From contig NZ_CP048222.1 of NCBI RefSeq assembly GCF_010119975.1, positions 2,129,501 through 2,193,500 on the forward strand: a DNA stretch of 64,000 nt, given 5' to 3'. Shown here piece by piece: positions 44,736 to 54,200 of this stretch. Every line of letters starts with the position of its first letter. The first letter of the stretch is position 1. A program made the translations under genes and the position numbers. The notes under the pieces were generated by a model that was not told the origin of the DNA, did not search any database, and was given only the letters and a program-made list of their open reading frames with translations. The stretch is from Rhodocytophaga rosea. GTDB lineage: Bacteria; Bacteroidota; Bacteroidia; Cytophagales; 172606-1.

Positions 44736-46442
44736 ATGAATCTGAATATAAAAGCCAAAGAGCAAAATACTTATGATGCCATTGTGGTAGGGTCTGGGGT
44801 AAGTGGAGGCTGGGCAGCCAAAGAATTAACTGAGAAAGGGTTAAAAGTACTGATGCTGGAACGCGGTAAACCTCTGGAACACGTTACCGGCTATGAAACA
44901 GCCATGAAACATCCCTGGGAATTTGCTCACCGGGGGCGCATCACCGAAAAGCAAAAAGAAACCCATCCTTATCTCAAACGCGATTATCCCTACAACGAAA
45001 CCAACGCCAGTTACTGGATCAATGATCTCGATTATCCCTATACGGAAGTGAAAGATAAGCGCTTCGACTGGTTTCGGGGAGATATTGTGGGCGGCAAATC
45101 CATTATGTGGGGCCGGCAATCCTACAGGCTGGGCGATACTGATTTTGAAGCCAACCTAAAAGATGGCATTGCCGTTGACTGGCCGGTCCGCTACAAAGAC
45201 TTGGCGCCCTGGTACGATTATGTAGAAAAATTCGCCGGGATCAGTGGCCAGAAAGAGGGCCTGGAACAATTGCCAGACGGGCAGTTTTTGCCTCCTATGG
45301 AATTCAATTGTATAGAAAAGGAAGTGAAGAAAGGCATTGAATCTAATTTTAAAGGCCGCAAACTAACCATTGGCCGGGTAGCCAACCTTACCCAACCCAT
45401 TCATGGCAGGGGTTCTTGCCAGTACCGCAACCTGTGCAGCCGGGGTTGTCCGTATGGTGCTTATTTTAGTACACAGGCTTCTACCCTGCCAGCGGCCATG
45501 AAAACCGGCAATCTTACGGTACGTCCTCATTCGGCAGTAAACTCTGTCATTTATGATGAGCAAAAAGGCAAAGCAACCGGTGTAAAAGTAATTGATACCC
45601 AATCCGGAGAAATGATGGAGTTTTATTCCAAGATCATTTTCCTGAATGCATCTACCTTAGGCACTACTTTCGTTCTGTTAAATTCTACGTCAAACCGCTT
45701 CCCCAATGGCTTGGGCAATTCCAGTGAACAGCTTGGCCATAACCTGATGGATCACCATTTCCGCATTGGCGCTGCCGGTGAGTACGATGGTTTCCAGGAC
45801 CAGTATTATGATGGCCGCCGGGCAAACGGTATTTATATACCCCGGTATCGCAATCTTGGGGGTGAAAAACGGGATTATATCCGTGGTTTTGGGTATCAGG
45901 GTAGTGGCAGCAGGGAAAACTGGCAGCGGGGTGTGGCTGAAATGGGCTTTGGTGCTGATTTTAAAGATTCTCTCAGCCTGCCGGGAAAATGGCGCATGGG
46001 TATGACTGGTTTTGGTGAATGTTTGCCTTACTACGAAAACAAAGTAACGCTAAACAAAGAGGTGAAAGATAAATGGGGTCAGCCTACCTTAAGCATTGAA
46101 TGTGAGTTTAAGGAAAATGAGAAAAAGATGCGGGTGGATATGATGAACGATGCTGCAGAGATGCTCGAAGCAGCCGGCCTAAAAAATGTACAAACCTATG
46201 ATAATGGCTCTTATCCGGGTATGGCCATTCACGAACTGGGTACCGCCAGAATGGGCAGAGATCCGAAAACTTCCGTACTCAATGCATTTAATCAGATGCA
46301 CGATGTAAAGAACGTGTTTGTTACGGATGGAGCCGCCATGACATCTGCTGCCTGCCAGAATCCATCTCTTACCTATATGGCCCTTACTGCCCGTGCTGCC
46401 GATTATGCCGTGAAAGAGCTTAAGCGCATGAATATTTCATAG
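44736..46442 (+). CDS. GMC family FAD-dependent oxidoreductase
   Basis: 568 aa. The FAD-binding Rossmann motif VVGSGVSGGWAAKELTEKGLKVLMLERG is near the N-terminus. A second signature, FNCIEKEVKKG..., precedes a Cys-rich loop (GSCQYRNLCSRGCPYGA) typical of the gluconate dehydrogenase type. The C-terminal active site is AIHELGTARMG (His) and VTDGAAMTSAACQNPSLTYMALTARAADYA (Asn). Oxidises sugars or sugar acids, passing electrons to a quinone or cytochrome; exact substrate unknown. Probably exported with its subunit 3 partner. Confidence 0.9.
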   Translation: MNLNIKAKEQNTYDAIVVGSGVSGGWAAKELTEKGLKVLMLERGKPLEHVTGYETAMKHPWEFAHRGRITEKQKETHPYLKRDYPYNETNASYWINDLDYPYTEVKDKRFDWFRGDIVGGKSIMWGRQSYRLGDTDFEANLKDGIAVDWPVRYKDLAPWYDYVEKFAGISGQKEGLEQLPDGQFLPPMEFNCIEKEVKKGIESNFKGRKLTIGRVANLTQPIHGRGSCQYRNLCSRGCPYGAYFSTQASTLPAAMKTGNLTVRPHSAVNSVIYDEQKGKATGVKVIDTQSGEMMEFYSKIIFLNASTLGTTFVLLNSTSNRFPNGLGNSSEQLGHNLMDHHFRIGAAGEYDGFQDQYYDGRRANGIYIPRYRNLGGEKRDYIRGFGYQGSGSRENWQRGVAEMGFGADFKDSLSLPGKWRMGMTGFGECLPYYENKVTLNKEVKDKWGQPTLSIECEFKENEKKMRVDMMNDAAEMLEAAGLKNVQTYDNGSYPGMAIHELGTARMGRDPKTSVLNAFNQMHDVKNVFVTDGAAMTSAACQNPSLTYMALTARAADYAVKELKRMNIS

Positions 46443-46452
46443 AATATTTGAG

Positions 46453-46476
46453 TATCAAGTATTGAGTACTAACTAT
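46453..46476 (+). repeat. Dispersed intergenic repeat, copy 2
   Basis: 24 bases, 22 of them the same as at 7095-7118, again just past a stop codon (of the GMC gene). Short and AT-rich, so chance similarity is not fully excluded. Confidence 0.5.
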
Positions 46477-46534
46477 AGGAATATACATACTCACTACAGG
46501 TCAGATAAAATATACATGTTCTTATTCATACTTG

Positions 46535-46560
46535 AAAAGCCGGGTGATACCCGGCTTTTT
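46535..46560 (+). terminator. Intrinsic terminator after GMC oxidoreductase gene
   Basis: Perfect arms AAAAGCCGGGT and ACCCGGCTTTT with a 3-base loop (GAT) and five T's at the end, 93 bases beyond the stop. Strong and bidirectional in form. Confidence 0.85.
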
Positions 46561-46650
46561 ACTTGATCGATTTATTTTTCAGAAAATCTTTATTTCATTC
46601 CAAATTATCCATACTTAATACTTACATGAGATAAGGATAGTCAAATATAT

Positions 46651-46811
46651 TTCCTCTACGGGCAGGGGTGCAGCAACAGTGTGGCCGGTTTTGGCCTTGT
46701 GTGTAGGCCGGAGGCTGTGCGACTATCAGCCATTTCAAGCGTAAAACAGGCTTTGTTGGTGCTGCCCTTTTGTTTTGTTACTTTTATTTTGGGCATGCAA
46801 AATAAAAGTAA
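46651..46811. repeat. GC-richer block ending in a 34-base hairpin
   Basis: The block carries GGCCGG/GGCC elements (46681-46712), unlike the AT-rich surroundings, and ends in a perfect hairpin with 14-base arms (TTACTTTTATTTTG and its complement) and loop GGCATG at 46778-46811. No reading frame. Looks like a remnant of a dispersed element or of a former gene end; related intergenic sequences exist in Bacteroidota (recollection only). Confidence 0.4.
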
Positions 46812-46901
46812 AGATGGCCTAATTAATCAAATACAGTGAAATCCAAATACATCGCAGTTGTAACACCTTCCATATCTCCGAACTCACGTTAATACTAAAC
46901 A

Positions 46902-47600
46902 TTATGAAGGTATACTAACAATACTACCTTTTACATTCCTGTACGCCAGTTTCCACCATAGCCATTCTACCGGGCCATGAGAGAAATATTGTAGCCATAA
47001 ATTACTATACAGGACCTGAACTACATAAATCGCTATAGCAATCAAATAGGTTTCAGTTATAGTAATCTTACCAAAAAGTGCTGTTCCATGGGTCCAATAA
47101 TAGAAAATAAGTAAACAGAAGATGGTTTGCATCAGATAATTGGTAAGCGTCATTTTTCCCACCGGAGCAAATATCATAAACAGTCTTTGCAAACGTGGGA
47201 CCTGGAATAGCTTTACAAACAAGGAAATGTATAGCAAACTCTGAAACACTAGTCCTCCGGCAATAATAAATATCAGCCAGGCAGAAGATAATTCCAGTTC
47301 CAGCTGGCCAGTAGTAATCGCCCAGAAACCAACACTACTCGCAATACCAATGGTACTTCCAAGCCAGATCCACCAGTTCATCATACGATTAAATCGCTGC
47401 GGATGAGCAAAAAAATCAATCTGCCCAAGCCAGAAACCCAACAGTATCTTTCCAAAGCAGGAAACCAGCGTAATAGGCGAGTCCTGAATAAAGTTTACAA
47501 AGGGATCGATGGTAAAATTGTCATACAAGTAGCGCCAGTACGAAGGCGTTACATAAATTTCCGTAGCCAGAGAATAGTTATACGAATATTGCTGTATACC
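46902..47600 (-). pseudogene. DUF418 membrane protein, C-terminal part (split by IS630 element)
   Basis: 233 codons including the stop, reading leftward from the IS edge. Upstream of the TTG at 47528 the frame still reads GIQQYSYNYSLATEIYVTP, the true continuation of the N-terminal part at 48783. DUF418 helices follow (FGKILLGFWLGQIDFF, WLIFIIAGGLVFQSLLYI, MFAPVGKMTLTNYLMQTIFCLLIFYYW), ending with FSHGPVEWLWWKLAYR, the family C-terminus. Joined to the N-terminal part this makes a 399-aa protein, normal for the family. Inactive as it stands unless the fragment is translated separately. Confidence 0.88.
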
Positions 47601-47602
47601 TA

Positions 47603-47620
47603 GTAGTTCATAAAATATAA
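47603..47620 (+). repeat. Left terminal inverted repeat of IS630 element
   Basis: GTAGTTCATAAAATATAA; its partner at 48763-48780 matches at 13 of 18 positions when reverse-complemented. Confidence 0.8.
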
Positions 47621-47621
47621 G

Positions 47622-48104
47622 ATGTCAGGTAAATTAGGTAATTTGATCAAAAAAGCCATGGTCATTTATCGAATTACCCTCAGTGCTGAAGAAAGAAGGA
47701 TCTTAAGTAGTTGGATAAATAAAGGCAGCCGAAAGGCCAAAGATATTCAAAAAGCCTATGTGCTGTTAGCCAGCGATGAAACAACAGGCAGGCAAAGTGA
47801 GACTGAGTTGGCAGAAACTTATAAATTATCTACCAGAAGTGTGGAGCGTATCCGTAAGTGTTTTTGTGAGCAGGGCATGGGCATGTTTGATAAGAAAACA
47901 AGAAAATTAAGAAGCGACAAAAAGATAGATGGGAAGGTAGAAGCGCATCTGCTGGCATTAGTCTGTAGTGAGCCGCCTCAAGGACAGGCAAAATGGAAAC
48001 TGCAACTGCTGGCAGACAGATTAGTAGAACTCAAGGTGATTGACTCCATTTCCCATACGAGTGTGGCAAGCCTGTTAAAAAAAATGAGCTTAAGCCTTGG
48101 CTGA
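47622..48104 (+). CDS. IS630 transposase, orfA (helix-turn-helix part)
   Basis: 160 aa. N-terminal DNA-binding half of an IS630 transposase: LSAEERRILSSWINKGSRKAKDIQKAYVLLASDE, a helix-turn-helix (SETELAETYKLSTRSVERIRKCFCEQG), then EAHLLALVCSEPPQGQAKWKLQLLADRLVELKV. It ends a few codons after an in-frame slippery A_AAA_AAA (48077-48083). A -1 slip there avoids the stop and continues as KKNELKPWLRPMWVIPPKQN into orfB, to make one 381-aa transposase. Confidence 0.9.
   Translation: MSGKLGNLIKKAMVIYRITLSAEERRILSSWINKGSRKAKDIQKAYVLLASDETTGRQSETELAETYKLSTRSVERIRKCFCEQGMGMFDKKTRKLRSDKKIDGKVEAHLLALVCSEPPQGQAKWKLQLLADRLVELKVIDSISHTSVASLLKKMSLSLG
48077..48084 (+). promoter_or_regulatory. Likely programmed -1 ribosomal frameshift site
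   Basis: Eight A's, with A_AAA_AAA in the orfA frame. Small stems that could stimulate slipping follow (AGCC...GGCT at 48092-48101 and CCCA...TGGG at 48107-48116). A -1 slip enters the orfB frame before its ATG. Frameshift expression is known in part of the IS630 family; whether it occurs here is inference. Confidence 0.65.
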
Positions 48105-48109
48105 GGCCC

Positions 48110-48766
48110 ATGTGGGTGATCCCCCCTAAACAAAATGCAGGGTTTGTTTATCAAATGGAAAAAGTGATTTCAGTCTATGAAAGGCCATATGATGAAAAGC
48201 AGCTGCTGGTCACTTTGGATGAATCACCCAAACAACTTATTGAAAGCAAACACTTCATAGGCAAAGATGGAAAACAGTATCAGGACAGTATCTATACAAG
48301 ACATGGAGTGCGTGATATCTATATGGTCTTTGAGCCATTAGCCGGTAAACGATATTGTTTTGTGGAGCAAAACCACAACCGTTTCACCTGGGTAAAGATT
48401 CTAAGCCGGTTGTTGGATACTACTTACAAAGCATGCGAGAAAATCACTTTAGTAGAGGATAACTTGTCGGCTCACAAACCAAGTGCTTTTTATGAACTTT
48501 ATCAACCTGAGAAAGCTAAAGCGTATTTAGACAGGATAGAGTTTATCTTTACCCCGGCTCATGGCAGTTGGCTCAATATGGCAGAAATAGAGCTATCAGT
48601 GTTACAAAGAGATTGCCTTGACAGGCACATTGCCACAGAGGATGAGTTAATAAAACAGCTAAGCGCCTGGCAGGAGAGCAGAAATAACAAAGCAGTAAAA
48701 GCTAATTGGCAGTTCACCAATCAAGATGCCAGGGTTAAACTCAAAAAACTATACCCGACTATTTAA
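48110..48766 (+). CDS. IS630 transposase, orfB (DDE catalytic part)
   Basis: 218 aa counted from the ATG at 48110, but probably made as a fusion with orfA. DDE triad: first Asp in LVTLDESPKQL, second in LVEDNLSAHK, Glu in PAHGSWLNMAEIEL; these are the IS630 hallmarks. C-terminal RDCLDRHIATEDELIKQLSAWQESRN and WQFTNQDARVKLKKLYP are also typical. The stop lies in the right inverted repeat. Catalytic residues intact, so the element may be active. Confidence 0.92.
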   Translation: MWVIPPKQNAGFVYQMEKVISVYERPYDEKQLLVTLDESPKQLIESKHFIGKDGKQYQDSIYTRHGVRDIYMVFEPLAGKRYCFVEQNHNRFTWVKILSRLLDTTYKACEKITLVEDNLSAHKPSAFYELYQPEKAKAYLDRIEFIFTPAHGSWLNMAEIELSVLQRDCLDRHIATEDELIKQLSAWQESRNNKAVKANWQFTNQDARVKLKKLYPTI

Positions 48767-49281
48767 TGTTTATAGACTACTAGCGCTTCATTTAAAATAA
48801 AAACAATCGCCGTAAGCGGACCTGCAAAAATAATAGCTGTCCATAAAATCCGCTTGAGCGGCCAGTGATATACCAGTAACAAGAGTAAGCCACAGATAGC
48901 GTAATCCCGGATAATATCGCCAAACCATAAAATATAGGCATGGATACAGCCAATAACAAACAAGAGCAGCATCCTGCGAACGAAATAGGACTTAAAAGCT
49001 ACAGAAGTTGAACGCATCTTTTGTACCTGTACTGAAAACCCGAATCCGAAAAGAATGGAGAATATGGTTATAAATTTTTTGTCGATAAAAAAGCTGACCG
49101 CTGTCCGGAGAAACTGATCTGTTTGGGCAGAGCCAACCATCAGGCGGCTTTCTCTATAAATGCTGCTTATCTCGTTAGGATACGGAATATTTGCCAGAAT
49201 AATACCGAGCAAAGCAAATCCCCGTAAGGCATCAATGAGCTGGAGGCGGGAGCTATTTTCTAAAGTAACAGATGGCGTCAT
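48763..49281 (-). pseudogene. DUF418 membrane protein, N-terminal part (split by IS630 element)
   Basis: From the ATG at 49281 (MTPSVTLENSSRLQLIDALRGFALLGIILANIPYP, the DUF418 start pattern); 24 codons further upstream are open but unlikely. Helices: DALRGFALLGIILANI, FFIDKKFITIFSILFGFGFSVQV, MLLLFVIGCIHAYILWF and RILWTAIIFAGPLTAIVFIL. Native sequence ends at 48783; the last residues VYKH and the stop come from the IS. Family members are inner membrane proteins of unknown transport or signalling role. Confidence 0.88.
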
Positions 49282-49586
49282 AAATAGTACGTTGAATAAA
49301 AGTGCGTTTGTAGTAGCAGGATAAGACAAAAATAGGGTGCCTGTTGTGCCCATCCATACAGGAAGCCGTTTAAGAATGGCCAGGTATAGAAAAAAGAAGG
49401 TGAAGTATAGAAAAGGAAGGTTGAAGTAAGGTAGAAAAACTGCCCAGATCAGCCGTCGGCAAGTTCATCAGAAACAAATAATGGCCAGTCAGGAATTTTT
49501 TGAGGAGCTCTTGTTGTTTAAGGCATGAATCAATATCTACATCTTTGGAATCTGTTTTCTCACCTGCTACTCTTACCACCTCAACA
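49282..49586. other. 305-base gap between divergent DUF418 and queE
   Basis: Open frames here on both strands (minus 49370-49579; plus from 49500 in the queE frame) have no protein-like content. CATCTTTG at 49540-49547, with TTGTTT upstream, resembles a Bacteroidota promoter for queE, seven of eight bases at the -7 box. Confidence 0.45.
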
Positions 49587-50180
49587 ATGCTGCCGCTGAT
49601 GGAAGCTTTCTACACCATTCAGGGAGAAGGTTATTATCAGGGAAAAGCGGCTTATTTTATCCGTCTGGGAGGCTGCGATGTAGGCTGCCACTGGTGCGAT
49701 GTAAAGGAATCCTGGAATATGGAAGCGCATCCCAAAGTGAATATTCAGGATATTGTAGCACAGGCTAAAACTTATCCCGGACGAATGGCTGTAATTACCG
49801 GCGGCGAGCCTTTAATGCATAACCTGGATGCACTCTGTAACCTGCTGCATGAACATGGATTTCAGACCAATATAGAAACCTCCGGTGCTTATCCCTTGTC
49901 AGGCAGCTGGGACTGGATCTGTTTTTCGCCCAAAAAGTTTAAAGCCCCTCACTCTGGCATTTATGCGCAGGCACATGAACTGAAAGTGATTATTTATAAC
50001 AAGAGCGATTTTGCCTGGGCCGAAACCTTTGCTGCCAGCATGAATCCGGATTGCAAACTGTTTTTGCAGCCGGAATGGAGTCGTTCTTCTGAGATGCTGC
50101 CTATTATTATTGAGTATGTGAAAGCTAATCCGCGCTGGGAAGTTTCTCTCCAGATACATAAGTACATGAACATTCCTTAA
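49587..50180 (+). CDS. queE: 7-carboxy-7-deazaguanine synthase
   Basis: 197 aa from the ATG at 49587 (MLPLMEAFYTIQGEGYYQGKAA); a second Met at 49599 is possible. Radical SAM enzyme of queuosine synthesis: converts 6-carboxytetrahydropterin to 7-carboxy-7-deazaguanine. The iron-sulfur motif is CDVGCHWCDVKESW (CxxxCxxC), then VITGGEPLMHNL (SAM-binding GGEP), NIETSGAYP and FSPKKFK. Ends LQIHKYMNIP, the family C-terminus. Other queuosine genes are not nearby. Confidence 0.92.
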   Translation: MLPLMEAFYTIQGEGYYQGKAAYFIRLGGCDVGCHWCDVKESWNMEAHPKVNIQDIVAQAKTYPGRMAVITGGEPLMHNLDALCNLLHEHGFQTNIETSGAYPLSGSWDWICFSPKKFKAPHSGIYAQAHELKVIIYNKSDFAWAETFAASMNPDCKLFLQPEWSRSSEMLPIIIEYVKANPRWEVSLQIHKYMNIP

Positions 50181-51242
50181 CCTACCACAAGACAATTCTC
50201 AGCCATTATTACTTTATATGCACACATATCTTTGTTGCACAGATAGCCGCTTTTTCGACCTTTAGAGAAAAATACCCAGAAGTAGGTATTTACTTTTGCA
50301 GATTTTGCGCTGATCTTTGAGTCATAAAAAGGGCTGATTGATGGTGGCTTATACATTCCTTATAAATGTATTTTCCATACTTTCACGTAGTCAGGGCTAT
50401 GTTAGCGAATGCATGGCATAATTTTCACAACACTAAATACAACGAATGCCATTTACCTTAATTCCTTAACCTTTTTGATTATTCACTGGAAGATCTGCTT
50501 TGCATTGATACCTGTGGCCCATTATACTTTACCAATAGTTTAATCTCTGTTTAACAGGTGATACCCAGGGTTTTACCTTTATCCCATCGTTTTATAAGAT
50601 CATCTCATGAAAAAACAATTTTTCCTAAATTTTTTCATAATCATAGGTTACCTGACTATGCATCTTCCATTAAAACACGTTCAGAGCAACATAGTCATTC
50701 AACTTACTTCTACCGCTGACTGACTTTTTAGCTGATATACTTCCTGAGCATGCTCATTCAGGCAGCACCTTCAATACTAGATTTCTAAATGCCACACAGC
50801 CACTCACTGGCTGAAACAGGCAAGATTACCAGATTGCCCTTTGTCGAATACCATTGCGTATTTCTATATTCCCAGTTTTAGTAAATGAATAAAGGGTGTA
50901 CCACCCTGATGAATCTATATTACATTTTAGAAAGGAGGAAATTATAGTAAACACCATGATCAGCCTACATCACGAATATTAATTTCTTAATTGGCAACAG
51001 AATGCCAAAGCAGCAATGCTACGACCGATTCCCAAGATTCCTTCATACCAGCAGGAAAACGCCTTTCTCTTTAATTAAACTCTAATTTCAAAAGCTATGA
51101 AACCCAGCAGTACATGCGACCAGATCCGCATGCCAGATCCCTTATGTCAGCATACGAAAGAAAACGCCTTAATACCTTGTAAATCAATTACCTGTTTTAT
51201 CAAAAACCAATAGAATCTACCTCACACTAAAATCGAATTTAC
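50181..51242. other. 1062-base stretch without a convincing gene
   Basis: Between queE and the subtilase. Short frames only: a 38-codon one at 50607-50723 with a hydrophobic start (MKKQFFLNFFIIIGYL), and a 37-codon one at 51097. Imperfect direct repeats of about 50 bases, both ending GAAAACGCCTT, occur at about 51012-51065 and 51110-51170. May be a long leader of the subtilase mRNA or remains of a lost gene. Confidence 0.5.
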
Positions 51243-54200
51243 ATGAAAACCAAAATTTTTACCCTCTACTTTACCCTCATTTGCATTTCTGTTCTGGCAC
51301 AGGGCAGTCAGGTGAACGGGCCTGAAGAATATGCGTATTACTCCAATGGGAAAAAGGTATCTCTGAAACCCATTCCAGGTGAGATCTTTGTTACGTTTGC
51401 CAAGAAAGTAGATGCTGCCAAAGGGAGTACTTATGCTACCCAGATGCAAAACCAGGTAAGCAAACCTACCAAAGAAGATATATTTAGCCCTTCTAATGCT
51501 GTTCGTTATAAAGTAGATCCTCGGCAGGCCAGCAGCCAGACTAGCCTTGCACAGGTTGAAAAGCAGTTTAAAAGCAATCCGGATGTAGTTACCGCTTATC
51601 CGGCTTTTATGGTCGGCAACGACAAAGTATATGTAGGTAAAAAACTGATGTTCAGCATTAAATCCGGTGCCGACAGCATACAGGTACATGCATTTCTGAA
51701 GAATAATCAGTCTGCTTTAACAGAAGTAATTGACCTGGGAGACAAAAAGATTTATGTAGCTGAAGTAAACAAAGGCGGCAGTGTATTCAAAGTAGCCAAC
51801 GGCCTGTTTGAAAGCGGGATGGTAGAATATGCAGAACCTGATTTTACCTTTACTGCCCACCACGACTTGACACCCAATGATGGTTTTTATGGAACTCAAT
51901 GGTTTTTACACCAAATCTCTGATGCCGACATTGATGCACCTGAAGCATGGGATATTTCTACAGGTTCTGCCTCAGTGGTTGTAGCAGTAATTGATGGCAA
52001 TGGTTTTGACCTGGCTCATCCCGATCTGGCAGCTAAACTATTTAATTCCTATGACGCTGTAAATGATGACAACTTTCCCTGGCCCGAAAATGCATCTGCT
52101 AACCATGGTACACCTTGTGCCGGTTTGATAGGAGCAGCCACAAACAATACCACAGGAGTAGCCAGTGTTGGGTTTAATGTAAGGGTTCTTCCTATTTGTA
52201 TGGGCTTCAATGCTTCTGGAGGCAGTTTTAGCACTAATTCTACTATTATTGCCAGAGCTGCAGCCAGAGTAGTAGCTACTCCAGGTGTGGTAGCCGTTAG
52301 CAATAGTTATTCATTTGGCTCATCCAGTTTTGCGGCATCCGTAGAAGCTAGTTATATCTCCATGCGTACCAACAGCCGGGGTGGCTTAGGTGCGGTAATT
52401 TTAGCTTCCACTGCTAATGATGGATTAAATAACCCTACTGTATATCCGGCAAGTTATAGCAATGTAGTAGGTGTAGGTGCTTCAACAAGCACTGATACGA
52501 GAGCCAGTTTCTCAAATTATGGTAACCTGGTTGATGTAGTAGCACCTGGTGTGAATACCTATACAGTAGACCGCAGTGGTGCCGATGGATATTCTGCCGG
52601 ACCTTACACTTATTTCAGTGGTACTTCTGCTGCTTGTCCGGTAGCTGCAGGTGTTATAGGTTTAATGGCCTCTGTTAATACCGGTGCTAACTGGGCTACT
52701 TTAATGTCCTATCTGCTACAATCTACAGATAAAGTAGGCGGATATGTTTATACGGCTGGTTATTCGTATGGCAGCTGGAACAATGAAATGGGCTATGGGC
52801 GGGTAAATGCTTTTAAAGCTTTACAAAAGGTACTAGGCCCTCCAACTATCACTGCCTTTGCCCCGGTAGGTGGTCCTTCAGGTACAGCGGTTACCATTTA
52901 CGGAAATAAATTCTTAGGTACCACTTCTGTTACATTTAATCTGGTAAGTGCTTCTTTCACAGTCGTGAGTGCCTATCAAATTACAGCATATGTTCCGGCA
53001 GGTGCTACTTCTGGTCCGATCCGGGTAACTAACTTTGCCGGTACAGCCACTAGTGCAAACTTCACCATCACACCTTATTGCGTAGGCTCTTATACCACCG
53101 GATGTACTTCTGGAGACTACATCAATAACTTTAGTATCAATACTTTAGTGAACAATAGTTCAGGATGTAATGGGCAGCCCGGCGGATATATCAATTATTC
53201 CCCAACAGGAAATTACACTACTACTTTGAAAAAAGGATCGACCTATACCGTCAGTATGCAGTCTGGTCCTAGTTTGGCACAAGGCTTTGGCGTATGGATA
53301 GACTATAATGATGACAAAGATTTTGCGGATGCCGGTGAATTTGTATATAGCTCTCCAACAGCTGGTACAGGAATTTATACTGGTTCTGTAACTATTCCTT
53401 CCAGTGTATCTACCGGTTTACGGAAAATGCGTGTCAGAGCTAAATATGCCTCTACATTCACAGCAGACCAGGCTTGTACGACCTTTACCTGGGGCGAAAC
53501 TGAAGATTATACAGTGGCTATCGGTTATTGTGTGCCTGCCCTTATTGTAGCTTGCACTTCCGGAGACTACATCAATAACTTTAGTTTTAATACCTTAGTA
53601 AACAATGGATCAGGTTGCAATGGACAGTTGAGCAATTATATTAATTATGCTCCTGCCGGCACCAAAACCACTTCTGTTATCAAAGGCCAGAGCTATCCTA
53701 TCAGTATGCAATCAGGAGCGATCGGTCAAGGCTTTGGAGTTTGGATTGATTATAACAATGATCAGGACTTTGAGGATGCCAATGAGTTTGTATATTCTTC
53801 TCCTTCAACAGGCACAGGTGTATACAGCAGTTCAGTTACCATTCCGGCAAGTGTTTCTACAGGCCAGAGAAGATTGAGAGTACGGGCAAAATGGAATGCT
53901 ACCTTTATAAGTGGCCAGATGTGCGAAGCCAATACCTGGGGCGAAACTGAAGACTATACCATAACAATTAATGCTCCGGTCGTAGCTGCTTCTCAGTGGA
54001 ACAAACGCTTTGGTGGCAGTGGTATAGATAATTTTAGTGTGGTGATTAAAACTTCAGATGGCGGTTATCTGCTGGGCGGGCACTCTACCTCAGGCATTTC
54101 CGGAGACAAATCACAAGCCTCTCAGGGTGCGGTAGACTATTGGATTGTAAAAACCGATGCCTCCGGCAACAAACAGTGGGACAAACGCTTTGGCGGTTCA

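Larger units (their letters stand above)
47603..48780 (+). mobile_element. IS630-family insertion sequence, complete
   Basis: 1178 bp. Flanked by TA on both sides (47601-47602 and 48781-48782), the usual IS630/Tc1 target duplication. Terminal inverted repeats match at 13 of 18 positions (both begin GTAGT). It carries orfA (47622) and orfB (48110) with a frameshift signal between them. Removing the element plus one TA joins the two DUF418 halves in frame at codon CTA, so the boundaries are certain to the base. The element looks complete and possibly recent. Confidence 0.92.

Noticed and set aside
49370-49579. 69-codon minus-strand frame between DUF418 and queE
   Set aside because: No protein-like composition, no ribosome site; overlaps the likely queE promoter.
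50607-50723. 38-codon frame with hydrophobic start
   Set aside because: Too short, no clear ribosome site and no recognisable mature part; noted only in the gap description.
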